Shown here piece by piece: positions 6,725 through 15,064 of a stretch of 40,645 bases of DNA. The notes under the pieces are model-generated. The model made no database searches and was not told the origin of the DNA. It saw nothing but the letters and a program-made list of their open reading frames with translations. Both the position numbers and the translations under genes were made by a program. The stretch's first letter is position 1, and each line of letters opens with the position of its first letter. This DNA comes from Pseudomonas antarctica (GTDB lineage Bacteria > Pseudomonadota > Gammaproteobacteria > Pseudomonadales > Pseudomonadaceae): positions 1-40,645 of the forward strand of contig NZ_UYXQ01000032.1 of NCBI RefSeq assembly GCF_900624995.1. Direction: 5' to 3'.

Positions 6725-7393
6725 ATGCCGCATATCCTGATTGTCGAAGACGAAGCGGCGATAGCCGACACGCTGATTTTCGCCCTGCAAGGCGAGGGCT
6801 TTACCACCACCTGGCTGAGCCTTGGCCAGGAGGCGCTGGCCCATCAACGCCAGACCCCGGCCGACCTGATCATCCTCGACATCGGCCTGCCGGACATCAG
6901 CGGCTTTGAAACCTGCAAGCAATTGCGCCGTTTCAGCGAAGTGCCGGTGATGTTCCTCAGTGCGCGGGATGCCGAGATTGATCGGGTGGTGGGCCTGGAG
7001 ATCGGCGCCGACGATTACGTGGTCAAACCGTTCAGCCCACGGGAAGTGTCGGCGCGGGTGAGGGCGATCCTAAAGCGCGTCGGCCCAGGTGCTGCGCCCA
7101 GCGTGTTTGAGGTGGACCTGGAGCGCATGCAGATCCATTATCGCGGCCAGCCTTTGAGCCTGACCCGTCATGAGTTCCGTCTGTTGCAAAGCCTGCTCGA
7201 GCAACCCGAGCGCGTATTCAGCCGCGAGCAATTGCTCGATGCGGTGGGCGTGCCCGCCGACGCCGGCTACGAGCGCAATATCGACAGCCATATCAAAAGC
7301 CTGCGCAGCAAACTGCGTAGCGTGGCCGCCGATGCCGAGCCGATCCAGACCCATCGTGGCCTGGGCTACAGCTATAGCCCGAGCCACAGCTGA
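6725..7393 (+). CDS. creB: Response regulator CreB
   Basis: 222 residues of OmpR/PhoB type. The receiver domain spans about 1-115, with acidic pocket E8/D9, phospho-acceptor D52 in ILDIGLPD, and the conserved Lys in DYVVKPFSP. The winged-helix DNA-binding domain spans about 125-220 (LSLTRHEFRLLQSLLEQPERVFSREQLLD ... SHIKSLRSKLR). In Pseudomonas and Aeromonas, CreBC responds to penicillin-binding protein 4 inhibition and contributes to beta-lactam resistance and envelope fitness, acting through TTCAC-N6-TTCAC tags. The gene starts 9 bases after the protease-like gene, and its TGA overlaps the creC ATG by 1 base. Confidence 0.93.
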   Translation: MPHILIVEDEAAIADTLIFALQGEGFTTTWLSLGQEALAHQRQTPADLIILDIGLPDISGFETCKQLRRFSEVPVMFLSARDAEIDRVVGLEIGADDYVVKPFSPREVSARVRAILKRVGPGAAPSVFEVDLERMQIHYRGQPLSLTRHEFRLLQSLLEQPERVFSREQLLDAVGVPADAGYERNIDSHIKSLRSKLRSVAADAEPIQTHRGLGYSYSPSHS

Positions 7394-8832
7394 TGCGCCT
7401 GGGGCTGCGGATTTTCCTGGTGTACGCGCTGTTTATCGGCCTGACCGGCTACTTCGTGCTCAACACGGTGATGAAGGAAATCCGCCCCGGCGTGCGCCAG
7501 TCCACCGAAGAAACCCTGGTGGATACCGCCAACCTGCTGGCTGAAATCCTGCGGCTGGACGTCAAGAACGGCACCCTTGGCCAGAGCCACTGGCCAGAGC
7601 TGCTCAAGGCCTATGGCAGCCGCCAGCCGGGCGCGACCATCTGGGGCCTGCCGAAAAACCAGGTTAACCACCGTATCTACGTGACCGACGCCAAGGGCAT
7701 CGTGTTGCTCGACTCGACGGGCGAAGCGGTGGGCCAGGACTACTCCAAGTGGAACGACGTGTACCTGACCCTGCGCGGCGAGTATGGCGCCCGTTCGACC
7801 AAAAGCGAACTGGATGACCCCAACTCATCTGTCATGCACGTAGGCGCGCCGATCCGCGACAACGGCCAGATCATCGGCGTAGTCACGGTGGCCAAGCCCA
7901 ACAGCTCGTTGCAGCCCTATGTCGACCGCACCGAGCATCGCCTGCTGTGGTACGGCGCCGGGTTGGTGATTCTCGGCCTGCTGCTCGGCGCGCTGTTGTC
8001 CTGGTGGCTGAGTGTTGCGTTGCACCGGCTCACGGCGTATGCCCAGGCCGTCAGCGAGGGTCGGCGCGCCGAGTTGCCGCACTACCGTGGCGGCGAGCTC
8101 AAGCAACTGTCCACCGCCGTCGAGCACATGCGCACGCAGCTGGAGGGCAAGGCCTACGTCGAGCATTACGTGCACACCCTGACCCACGAATTGAAAAGCC
8201 CGCTGGCGGCGATTCGTGGCGCGGCGGAGTTGTTGCAGGGCGATATGACCCGTGAGCAGCAGCAGCGCTTTGTCGGCAACATCGACAGCGAAAGCGCGCG
8301 CTTGCAGCAGTTGATCGAGCGCCTGCTGAACCTGGCCCAAGTGGAACAGCGCCAGGGTTTGGAGGAACAAGTCAGCATGCCGTTGACCACCTTGGTCGAC
8401 GACGTACTCAAGGCCCAATGCGCGCGAATCGAAGGTGCCGGCTTACACGTCGAACAGGCGATTGGCGTGGATGTGAAAGTGTTCGGCGAGCCTTTCCTGC
8501 TGCGCCAGGCCTTGGGCAATCTGCTCGATAACGCCCTGGACTTCACGCCACCCGGTGGCACGTTGAGGTTCAGTGCGCACACCCAGCACAACGACGTGCA
8601 GGTGAGCCTGTTCAACCAGGCCGCGCCGATTCCCGACTACGCCTTGCCGCGCCTGAGTGAGCGTTTTTACTCCCTGCCACGCCCGACCAGCGGGCGCAAA
8701 AGCACTGGCCTTGGCCTCAACTTTGTCGAAGAAGTGGTGAAGCTGCACGGCGGCGCCCTGCAGATCGGCAATGTGCAAGGCGGCGTGCAAGTGGTGCTGC
8801 ATCTCCACACAGTCTCCACATTGCCCACATAA
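7393..8832 (+). CDS. creC: Sensor histidine kinase CreC
   Basis: 479 residues. TM1 lies at about 5-24 and a periplasmic sensor domain at about 30-183 (IYVTDAKGIVLLDSTGEAVGQDYSKWNDVYLTLRGEYGARS). TM2 is at about 185-208, followed by HAMP. The H-box is at about 259-272 with phospho-acceptor His265 in HTLTHELKSP. The N box (GNLLDNALDFTP) and G box (STGLGLNFVEEVVKLHGG) of the ATPase domain are intact. It phosphorylates CreB in response to cell-wall stress. The start overlaps creB by one base (TGATG), and the layout creB-creC-creD is the standard one. Confidence 0.93.
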   Translation: MRLGLRIFLVYALFIGLTGYFVLNTVMKEIRPGVRQSTEETLVDTANLLAEILRLDVKNGTLGQSHWPELLKAYGSRQPGATIWGLPKNQVNHRIYVTDAKGIVLLDSTGEAVGQDYSKWNDVYLTLRGEYGARSTKSELDDPNSSVMHVGAPIRDNGQIIGVVTVAKPNSSLQPYVDRTEHRLLWYGAGLVILGLLLGALLSWWLSVALHRLTAYAQAVSEGRRAELPHYRGGELKQLSTAVEHMRTQLEGKAYVEHYVHTLTHELKSPLAAIRGAAELLQGDMTREQQQRFVGNIDSESARLQQLIERLLNLAQVEQRQGLEEQVSMPLTTLVDDVLKAQCARIEGAGLHVEQAIGVDVKVFGEPFLLRQALGNLLDNALDFTPPGGTLRFSAHTQHNDVQVSLFNQAAPIPDYALPRLSERFYSLPRPTSGRKSTGLGLNFVEEVVKLHGGALQIGNVQGGVQVVLHLHTVSTLPT

Positions 8833-8883
8833 ATCGCCCATACGCGCGGTTCACGCTCTGCCCATCAAAACAGGGAGAGACCC

Positions 8884-10245
8884 ATGAACCGCAGCTTGCT
8901 TTTCAAACTTGGCGCGATTGCGCTGCTGATCCTGCTGTTGCTGATTCCGTTGCTGATGATCAACGGCATCATCAGCGACCGCCAGCAGATGCGCGATGGC
9001 GTATTGATGGACATCGCCCGCAGCTCAAGCTACAGCCAGCGCCTCACCGGCCCGGTGATGGTAGTGCCGTATCGCAAGACCGTCCGTGAGTGGAAGCTCA
9101 ATGAAAAACTCAACGAACGCTACGAGCAAGTCAGTGAAGTGCGCGGTCGTCTGTATTTCTTGCCGGAGCAGTTTGAACTCGACGGCAAGGTGCAAACCGA
9201 GCTGCGCTCGCGGGGTATTTACCAGGCGCGGCTGTTCCATGCCGACAACCGCATCAGCGGGCGTTTTGAGCTGCCTGCGCAGTTGGGCATCACGGAAAAC
9301 TTTGCCGATTATCGTTTTGAACCGGCGTATTTGGCGGTGGGTATCAATGACATTCGCGGCATCGAAAATGCGCTGAAGCTGGAACTCGGCAGCCAACGCC
9401 TGGCGTTCGCGCCCGGCTCTCAAGTGGCCTGGCTGGGCGAGGGCGTGCACGTGATGCTGCCCGAGCAAGACAGCAAAAAACCAGCCCCGTTTGACTTCGC
9501 CTTTGACTTGCGCCTGCAAGGCACCGAGCAGTTGCAAGTGGTGCCGGTGGGCAAGACCAGCCAGGTGAAACTGGCGTCGAACTGGCCGCACCCAAGCTTT
9601 GTCGGCAACTTTTTGCCGGCTCAGCGTGAGGTCACGGCTCAAGGCTTTAGCGCCCATTGGCAGACCACGTTCTTTGCCACCAACCTGGAAGAAACCCTGC
9701 GCGGCTGCGAGTGGGACAAGGTGTGTGACGACTTCAATAGCCGCAGCTTCGGCGTGCGCTTTATCGACCCGGTGGACCAGTACCTCAAGAGCGACCGCGC
9801 GATCAAATATGCGCTGCTGTTTATCGCCCTGACGTTCGCCGGCTTCTTTCTGTTCGAGGTGCTCAAGAGCCTGGCGGTGCACCCGATTCAATACGCATTG
9901 GTGGGCGTTGCCCTGGCGTTCTTTTACCTGCTGTTGTTGTCGTTGTCCGAGCACATTGGCTTTGGCCTGGCGTACCTGTTGTCGGCGAGTGCCTGTGTGT
10001 TGTTGATTGGGTTTTACGTGTGCCATGTGCTGCGCAGCATCGCCCATGGCCTGGGCTTTTCGGCAGGGTTGGCGGCGTTGTATGGCTTGTTGTACGGGCT
10101 GTTGAGCGCCGAGGATTATGCGCTGCTGATGGGCTCGCTGTTGCTGTTCGGCCTGCTGGGCACGGTGATGGTGCTGACGCGTAAGCTGGATTGGTATGGC
10201 GTGGGCAAGCGCAAGGTGCAGTTTGATCTGGAGGCGGTGCAATGA
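8884..10245 (+). CDS. creD: Inner membrane protein CreD
   Basis: 453 residues. One N-terminal membrane segment lies at about 9-30, followed by a large periplasmic domain to about residue 305 and a C-terminal group of about five membrane helices (roughly 310-445). This is the CreD/CbrA-like architecture. CreD is the main output of CreBC and is linked to envelope integrity and beta-lactam tolerance. GGGAGAG lies 5-8 nt before the ATG. A single TTCAC half-site (8850-8854) lies in the 51-bp gap after creC, but no second TTCAC follows at the six-base spacing expected of a CreB tag. CreD expression here may therefore depend on read-through or a divergent site. Confidence 0.92.
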   Translation: MNRSLLFKLGAIALLILLLLIPLLMINGIISDRQQMRDGVLMDIARSSSYSQRLTGPVMVVPYRKTVREWKLNEKLNERYEQVSEVRGRLYFLPEQFELDGKVQTELRSRGIYQARLFHADNRISGRFELPAQLGITENFADYRFEPAYLAVGINDIRGIENALKLELGSQRLAFAPGSQVAWLGEGVHVMLPEQDSKKPAPFDFAFDLRLQGTEQLQVVPVGKTSQVKLASNWPHPSFVGNFLPAQREVTAQGFSAHWQTTFFATNLEETLRGCEWDKVCDDFNSRSFGVRFIDPVDQYLKSDRAIKYALLFIALTFAGFFLFEVLKSLAVHPIQYALVGVALAFFYLLLLSLSEHIGFGLAYLLSASACVLLIGFYVCHVLRSIAHGLGFSAGLAALYGLLYGLLSAEDYALLMGSLLLFGLLGTVMVLTRKLDWYGVGKRKVQFDLEAVQ

Positions 10246-10357
10246 TCGGGTTACGCGAAGATCAGCAGGTGAAGACGCAGTTGGTAGGCAAAATTAACGC
10301 GCTGTTTTTTGTGGTAAATGGGCTCGCCGCAGGACGCCCACTCACCACAAGGTTTCG

Positions 10358-10987
10358 TCAGACCGGCGGCTGGGTCTCAAGCATCGAAGGCCGCTGGCTG
10401 ACCTCGGCGTACCAATCGGCAAGCTTGGGGTTAGCCGTGCGCCAATGCAGATCAGGGTGGCGCAAGTCCAGGTAACCCAGCGCGCAGGCCACGCTGATGG
10501 AGGCGATGTCGAAGCGGCTGGCCAGTTCGGCAATCGCCTCTTTCTCCAACTCGGCGACGGCGCGGCGGATTTTGTTGCGCTGCTCATCGAGCCATTGGGC
10601 CCAGTGCTTTTCTGCCGGGCGCATGGCGGTCTCGTAACGCACCAGCACGGCGGCATCCATGATGCCGTCGGCCATCGAGGCCAGGGTCAGGCGGCGCCAC
10701 CGGGCGGAACCGTCGCGGGGGATCAGCGGGGTGCCGACATGTTGGTGGTCGAGGTAATCGAGGATCACCCGGCTGTCGTGCAGCACCGAGCCGTCGGCCA
10801 GGCGCAGGGCCGGGATCTTGCCCACGGGATTATCCTGTACGAGCTGCGCGTCCGGGTTGACCGGCGTCGGCATGCAGCCGTACAGGGCCACGCGGTCCTG
10901 CTGGCCGGTTTCGATCAGCAGCACGCGGACTTTACGAACAAAGGGTGAGGCCGGGTTGTGAAACAAGGTCATGCTGGGCGCGGACAT
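10358..10987 (-). CDS. Glutathione S-transferase family protein
   Basis: 209 residues from the ATG at 10987, with GAGGA placed 6 nt upstream; the ATG at 10993 sits too close to it. The N-terminal thioredoxin-like domain is MTLFHNPASPFVRKVRVLLIETG, then NPVGKIPALRLADGSVLHDSRVILDYLD, carrying the cis-Pro and the glutathione-binding D/ES-like turn. The C-terminal helical domain runs from about 85 to 205 with the conserved N-capping region FDIASISVACALGYLDLR. It resembles YibF-type GSTs, whose substrate is unknown. It converges on creD with a 112-base gap in which no convincing terminator was seen. Confidence 0.88.
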   Translation of the reverse strand: MSAPSMTLFHNPASPFVRKVRVLLIETGQQDRVALYGCMPTPVNPDAQLVQDNPVGKIPALRLADGSVLHDSRVILDYLDHQHVGTPLIPRDGSARWRRLTLASMADGIMDAAVLVRYETAMRPAEKHWAQWLDEQRNKIRRAVAELEKEAIAELASRFDIASISVACALGYLDLRHPDLHWRTANPKLADWYAEVSQRPSMLETQPPV

Positions 10988-11071
10988 GGGCATTCCTCGA
11001 AATGGGCAGTGGCTAGCCTAGAGGGTTGCTCGGTGGCTGGCGAGTGGTGGGTGGGTGTTTTTGGCGGCCTC

Positions 11072-11136
11072 ATCGCAGGCAAGCCAGCTCCCACAAGGGG
11101 AATGCATTTCAAGGTGGGAGCTGGCTTGCCTGCGAT
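11072..11136. repeat. REP palindrome pair
   Basis: Arms of 23 bases (11072-11094 and 11114-11136) are exact reverse complements around a 19-base loop (gtgggagctggcttgcctgc type). It lies just downstream of the iron-uptake operon's last gene and may act as its 3' boundary. Confidence 0.9.
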
Positions 11137-11143
11137 AGCGCCC

Positions 11144-11326
11144 TCAGCCGCGCCGCTTAAATAACGCCCAAACACCAATGGCAGCAGGAACCCCCAACCC
11201 CACCCAACTGAGCGAATCCCACAGCCCATCCCCCAGCAGCGCGGCAAACAACCCGGCCGCGCTGAGCACGCCAATCCCCAGCGGAATACCAAACACCTTC
11301 CAGAAATTCGACCGGCGCGGTTTCAT
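11144..11326 (-). CDS. 60-residue membrane protein, last gene of the siderophore receptor operon
   Basis: 60 residues from the ATG at 11326, which overlaps the stop of the PepSY gene by 4 bases (ATGA). This overlap decides the start over a longer frame. There are two hydrophobic segments (about 9-27, IPLGIGVLSAAGLFAALLG, and 33-53, SWVGLGVPAAIGVWALF), with basic residues at both ends (MKPRRS and FKRRG). No named family was recognised. Its coupling to the PepSY protein suggests a small accessory subunit in ferric-siderophore processing at the inner membrane. Confidence 0.75.
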   Translation of the reverse strand: MKPRRSNFWKVFGIPLGIGVLSAAGLFAALLGDGLWDSLSWVGLGVPAAIGVWALFKRRG

Positions 11327-12426
11327 ACCTGGGCCGCCTTGCGCCGCACGAGCCACAGGTAAACGCCGCTGCCCAGCACGATGATGGTCAGCACATCCAG
11401 CAGCGCCCAGAGGATCTTCATCGGCATGCCGCCGTAGTCACCAAAGTGCAACGGCTGCGACATGCCCATGGCGTCCATGTACCACGGGCGCTCGGCGATG
11501 GCGGTGACGGCCAGGGTGCTGGCGTCGATCAGCACCGGCGTGAGCAAGTGCGACGTCAGGTGCGTGCTGCCCTTCATGAACACCGCGTAATGGTGCTCAC
11601 TGGAAAAGCGCGTGCCGGGGAAGGCGATAAAGTCCGGCTGCATGCCGGGCGCGGCCTTGTCGGCGATGTTCAGCAGCTCGGTGGCCGGCGCGCGCACGGT
11701 CAGCGGCGGCGCATTTTGATACGGCTCGATCATCGCGCTGAGGCTGTCCTGACGCCAGGCGGCGATAATCAGGTCGGCGCAGGCGCTGATCACACCGGTC
11801 ACGCCCACTACCAATGCCCAGGTCAGCGTGACCACGCCGATCAGGTTGTGCAGGTCAAGCCAGCGCAGGCGAGTGGACTTGTCCTGGCGCACGGTGGCGA
11901 ACTTCACACGGCGCATGAACGGCAGGTACAGCACCGTGCCGGAAATAATCGCCACCACAAACAGAAGGCCCATGAACGCCAACAGCAACTTGCCCGGCAG
12001 GCCGGCGAACATGTCCACATGCAGGCGCAGCAGGAACAGCGTCAGCCCGCCATTGGCCGCCGGGGTTTCCACGGTTTCGCCAGTGCGCGCATCGAGCATG
12101 AAGGTGTGGGACGCGTTGGGTTCGGTGCCGGCCGTCGCGGCCATGATCGCAATCACGCCGTTCTTGTCGTCGTCGTCCCATGCCAGGTATTGCATCGCCT
12201 CACCCGGGCGATGCGCCTGGGCTTTGGCCACCAGTTGCTCAAGGTTCAGCTGTGGGGTATCGGCAGGCATCTGCTGGAGTTCGGGTTCGTTGCCCAGCAG
12301 GTGATCGATCTCGTGATGAAACACCAACGGCAGGCCGGTGAGGGCGAGCAGCAGCAGGAACACCGTGCAGATCAGGCTGGTCCAGGTGTGGATGAAGGAC
12401 CAGCGGCGGATGGTTTTGCTTTTCAT
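11323..12426 (-). CDS. PepSY-domain inner membrane protein, probable siderophore-iron reductase
   Basis: 367 residues from the ATG at 12426; GAAGG lies 7 nt upstream, and an upstream TTG start has no such site. There are four membrane helices: about 15-35 (TWTSLICTVFLLLLALTGLPLVF), 148-168, 195-220 and 335-358. A periplasmic PepSY region lies between the first two (LEQLVAKAQAHRPGEAMQYLAWDDDDKNG). Conserved histidines near membrane edges (FIHTWTS, LHVDMFAGLPG, LHNLIGV, LHFGDYGG) fit haem-binding PepSY-TM proteins such as FoxB/FsrB, thought to reduce ferric siderophores in the periplasm. It sits 62 bases downstream of the receptor gene on the same strand. Confidence 0.82.
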   Translation of the reverse strand: MKSKTIRRWSFIHTWTSLICTVFLLLLALTGLPLVFHHEIDHLLGNEPELQQMPADTPQLNLEQLVAKAQAHRPGEAMQYLAWDDDDKNGVIAIMAATAGTEPNASHTFMLDARTGETVETPAANGGLTLFLLRLHVDMFAGLPGKLLLAFMGLLFVVAIISGTVLYLPFMRRVKFATVRQDKSTRLRWLDLHNLIGVVTLTWALVVGVTGVISACADLIIAAWRQDSLSAMIEPYQNAPPLTVRAPATELLNIADKAAPGMQPDFIAFPGTRFSSEHHYAVFMKGSTHLTSHLLTPVLIDASTLAVTAIAERPWYMDAMGMSQPLHFGDYGGMPMKILWALLDVLTIIVLGSGVYLWLVRRKAAQV

Positions 12427-12488
12427 TTTCGAACCTTCAGACACACCCAAGCCGCCCCGAGGGACGGCCTGGTTATTAACTCAGCCGA

Positions 12489-14918
12489 TTACCACTGGTA
12501 GGTGGCGCTGGCGACTACGCTGCGTTGGTCGCCGAAGTAGCAGTAGGAGGCATCACAGGTGGAAATGTAGTCCTTGTTGAACAGGTTAGTGGCGTTGAGT
12601 TTTAACGAGGCACCTTTGAGGCTGCTGTCGAGGCGGCCCAGATCGTAATGCACGGCACCGTCAAACACGGTGTAGGCATTTGCTTTACCCAGCCAAGTGT
12701 TGGCCTGGTCGCCATAGGTGTTGCCGGTGTAGCGGGCACCAAAGCCGATGCCGAAACCATCGAGTACACCGTTGTGCCAGGTGTAGTCGGTCCACAGCGA
12801 GGCTTGCTGGTTTGGCATCAGCTGCAGGCGGTTGCCCTTGAAGCTGCCTTTTTGCACTTCGGATTTTGCCAAGGTGTACGCGGCGATCACTTTGAGGTTT
12901 TCGGTGACGTCGGATACGGCTTCCAGTTCCAGGCCTTTGACTTTCACTTCGCCGGTTTGGTCGGTGACAGACTGGCCGCCTGCGCCGGTGCTAGAGACAA
13001 GCACGTTTTTCTGGGTCAGGTCATACACCGCCGCACTCAGCAAAGTGTTTGAGCCGGGCGGCTGGTATTTGATCCCCAGTTCCCATTGCTTGCCTTCGGT
13101 GGGCTTGTACGACTTGAGCGGGTCAACACTGGCATTGCTGGCGGGCTGGAAAGATTCGGCGTAGGACAGGTATGGCACAAAGCCCGAGTCGAACACGTAG
13201 CTCAGTGCCGCGTTGCCACTGAAGTTTTTGCTGCGGTCGGTATTGGTCGCGTCGTTCTTGTTGAAGTAGGTCGTGCCTTGATGCACCCAGTCTTCACGCC
13301 CGCCGAGGGTCAGGCGCCATTTGTCCAAAGCCATCTGGTCTTGCACATAGAGGCCGGTCTGTAGCGTCTTCTGGTTATAGTCGTAGTAAGCATCGGCGCG
13401 TGCCGGACGCACTACCGGTGTTGTGTTGACGGGGTTGAAAATGTTGACGCGCCCAGCGTCACCGTAGATCGACAGGTAAGAAGTGTCGGTGCGCTGGTGG
13501 TCCAGGCCCAGTAGCAGCGTATGGGTGACATCACCGGTCGAGAAATCGGCTTGGAAGTTGTTGTCGACCGCGAATTGGCCGATGTTCTCGTCCACGTTGG
13601 TCGAGGTGCGGCCGATATTGCCCGCTGCATCAACCGGATAATAGCCGAAGGCGCCCACGGTCAGTTGCTGGAATGACAGCTCGGACTTGGTATAGCGCAG
13701 GTTCTGCTTGAACTGCCAAGTATCGTTGAAACGGTGCTCGAAGGCATAGCCCAGCGCGTAGTAGGTGCGGTCGTAGAACTCGTAATCCGGGTCGCCCAGG
13801 TTTTTGTGGTGGGAGACTTTGCCCAGCGCAGAGTCGATTTTGGTACCCACAATCGGCAAGAACTGACTGGTGGCACCCGTATCGTCACGGGTGAACTGCG
13901 ACAGGAAAGTCAGCTTGGTGTCGGTATCAATATTCCAGGTCAGGCTGGGCGCGATGTTGTAGCGCTTGTTGTCGATGTGATCGACCTGGGTGTCGCTATC
14001 GCGCACTACGCCGCTGATGCCATACAGGAACTGGCCTTCATCATCGATTTTGCCGGTGCTGGCAAAGTTGATCTGGCGGTGGTTGTCACTGCCGTATTGC
14101 AGCTGGATAGCATGGCTCGATTCCTCGCTGGGGCGGCGGCTGACCATGTCCAGCAGGCCGCCCGGTGGCGTCTGACCGTAGACCGACGAAGCCGGGCCGC
14201 GCAGCAGGGCGAGACGATCGAGGTTCCAGGTTTCGGCTTTTGGGTTGGCATACACACCGCGTGGCAGTGGCAGGCCGTCGAGGAACTGTGTGGGTTCGAA
14301 ACCGCGCACGCGCATCCAGTCGTAACGAGTGTCGCTGCCGTAGCTGGAAGATACGATGCCGGGCATATATTTAACCGCGTCATCGAGGTTCTGGACGTTG
14401 CGGTCCTGCATCTGCTGGCGGGTGGCGACGGAGATCGAGCGCGGCGCTTCAACCAGTGCTGTATCGGTCTTGGTGCCCGCTGCAGTGCGCGTCGCCAGAT
14501 AACCGGTCACCGGGCCCCATGCACTTTCAGTGTTGCCTTGAGCAATGATGCTCGTCTCGGCCAACGCCACGACACCGTCCGGAATCGCGACCAGGGAATA
14601 AGTCCCCGCGCTGCTCTGCTCCAACTGCAACCCCGTCCCCCGCAACGCTTCGCGCAACGCACCCTGCGCATCGAACTGGCCCTTGACCGGTGCCGAGGTC
14701 TTGCCCGATGCCAGCGAAGGATTCAGCGTCAACGCCAGGCCAGCCTGGCTGGCGATCTGGTTCAGGGTGCTGGCCAATGGCGCCGCCGGCAGGTTGTACG
14801 CGCGCACACTGGAAGCCTGTTCGGCGGCGATCAGTGCGGTGCTGGCCAGCGGGGCGCTGAGGGCGATGGCCACGGCCAACAGGCTGGGGCGCAACAAGGT
14901 GTCTAGCGTGCGGGACAT
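12489..14918 (-). CDS. fiuA: TonB-dependent ferric-siderophore receptor with STN signalling domain, FiuA-like
   Basis: 809 residues. Signal peptide 1-32. The STN (secretin/TonB short N-terminal) domain spans about 38-110 (AYNLPAAPLASTLNQIASQAGL...ALREALRGTGLQLE) and contacts the FecR-type anti-sigma factor. The plug domain spans about 150-255 (EAPRSISVATRQQMQDRNVQNLDDAVKYMPG ... LLRGPASSVYGQTPPGG). The 22-strand barrel ends in SVVASATYQW with the terminal aromatic residue. The closing loop has a Cys pair in STCDASYCYFGDQ, as in ferrichrome-type receptors. The gene set (sigma, FecR, receptor) and the position between creBCD and glcB match, from memory, the P. aeruginosa fiuIRA locus, so ferrichrome or a related hydroxamate is the likely substrate. 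AGGAG precedes the ATG. Confidence 0.85.
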   Translation of the reverse strand: MSRTLDTLLRPSLLAVAIALSAPLASTALIAAEQASSVRAYNLPAAPLASTLNQIASQAGLALTLNPSLASGKTSAPVKGQFDAQGALREALRGTGLQLEQSSAGTYSLVAIPDGVVALAETSIIAQGNTESAWGPVTGYLATRTAAGTKTDTALVEAPRSISVATRQQMQDRNVQNLDDAVKYMPGIVSSSYGSDTRYDWMRVRGFEPTQFLDGLPLPRGVYANPKAETWNLDRLALLRGPASSVYGQTPPGGLLDMVSRRPSEESSHAIQLQYGSDNHRQINFASTGKIDDEGQFLYGISGVVRDSDTQVDHIDNKRYNIAPSLTWNIDTDTKLTFLSQFTRDDTGATSQFLPIVGTKIDSALGKVSHHKNLGDPDYEFYDRTYYALGYAFEHRFNDTWQFKQNLRYTKSELSFQQLTVGAFGYYPVDAAGNIGRTSTNVDENIGQFAVDNNFQADFSTGDVTHTLLLGLDHQRTDTSYLSIYGDAGRVNIFNPVNTTPVVRPARADAYYDYNQKTLQTGLYVQDQMALDKWRLTLGGREDWVHQGTTYFNKNDATNTDRSKNFSGNAALSYVFDSGFVPYLSYAESFQPASNASVDPLKSYKPTEGKQWELGIKYQPPGSNTLLSAAVYDLTQKNVLVSSTGAGGQSVTDQTGEVKVKGLELEAVSDVTENLKVIAAYTLAKSEVQKGSFKGNRLQLMPNQQASLWTDYTWHNGVLDGFGIGFGARYTGNTYGDQANTWLGKANAYTVFDGAVHYDLGRLDSSLKGASLKLNATNLFNKDYISTCDASYCYFGDQRSVVASATYQW

Positions 14919-15064
14919 AGGACGGCTCCTGAATGGAAATATTTCTCAATTGCCTAGGTGCCGAGCGAGAATCAAAAAGTGATAGGGCCAAGCGAAAATA
15001 AATCTGTGAATGCTCACAACTGTTCGAACTGCATGGCCCTCAGGGCTCAGGATAGCGGGGTTTC

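Noticed and set aside
9025..10242. A 405-residue open frame opposite creD
   Set aside because: Antisense shadow, extremely Gln/Arg/Ala-rich, no domain.
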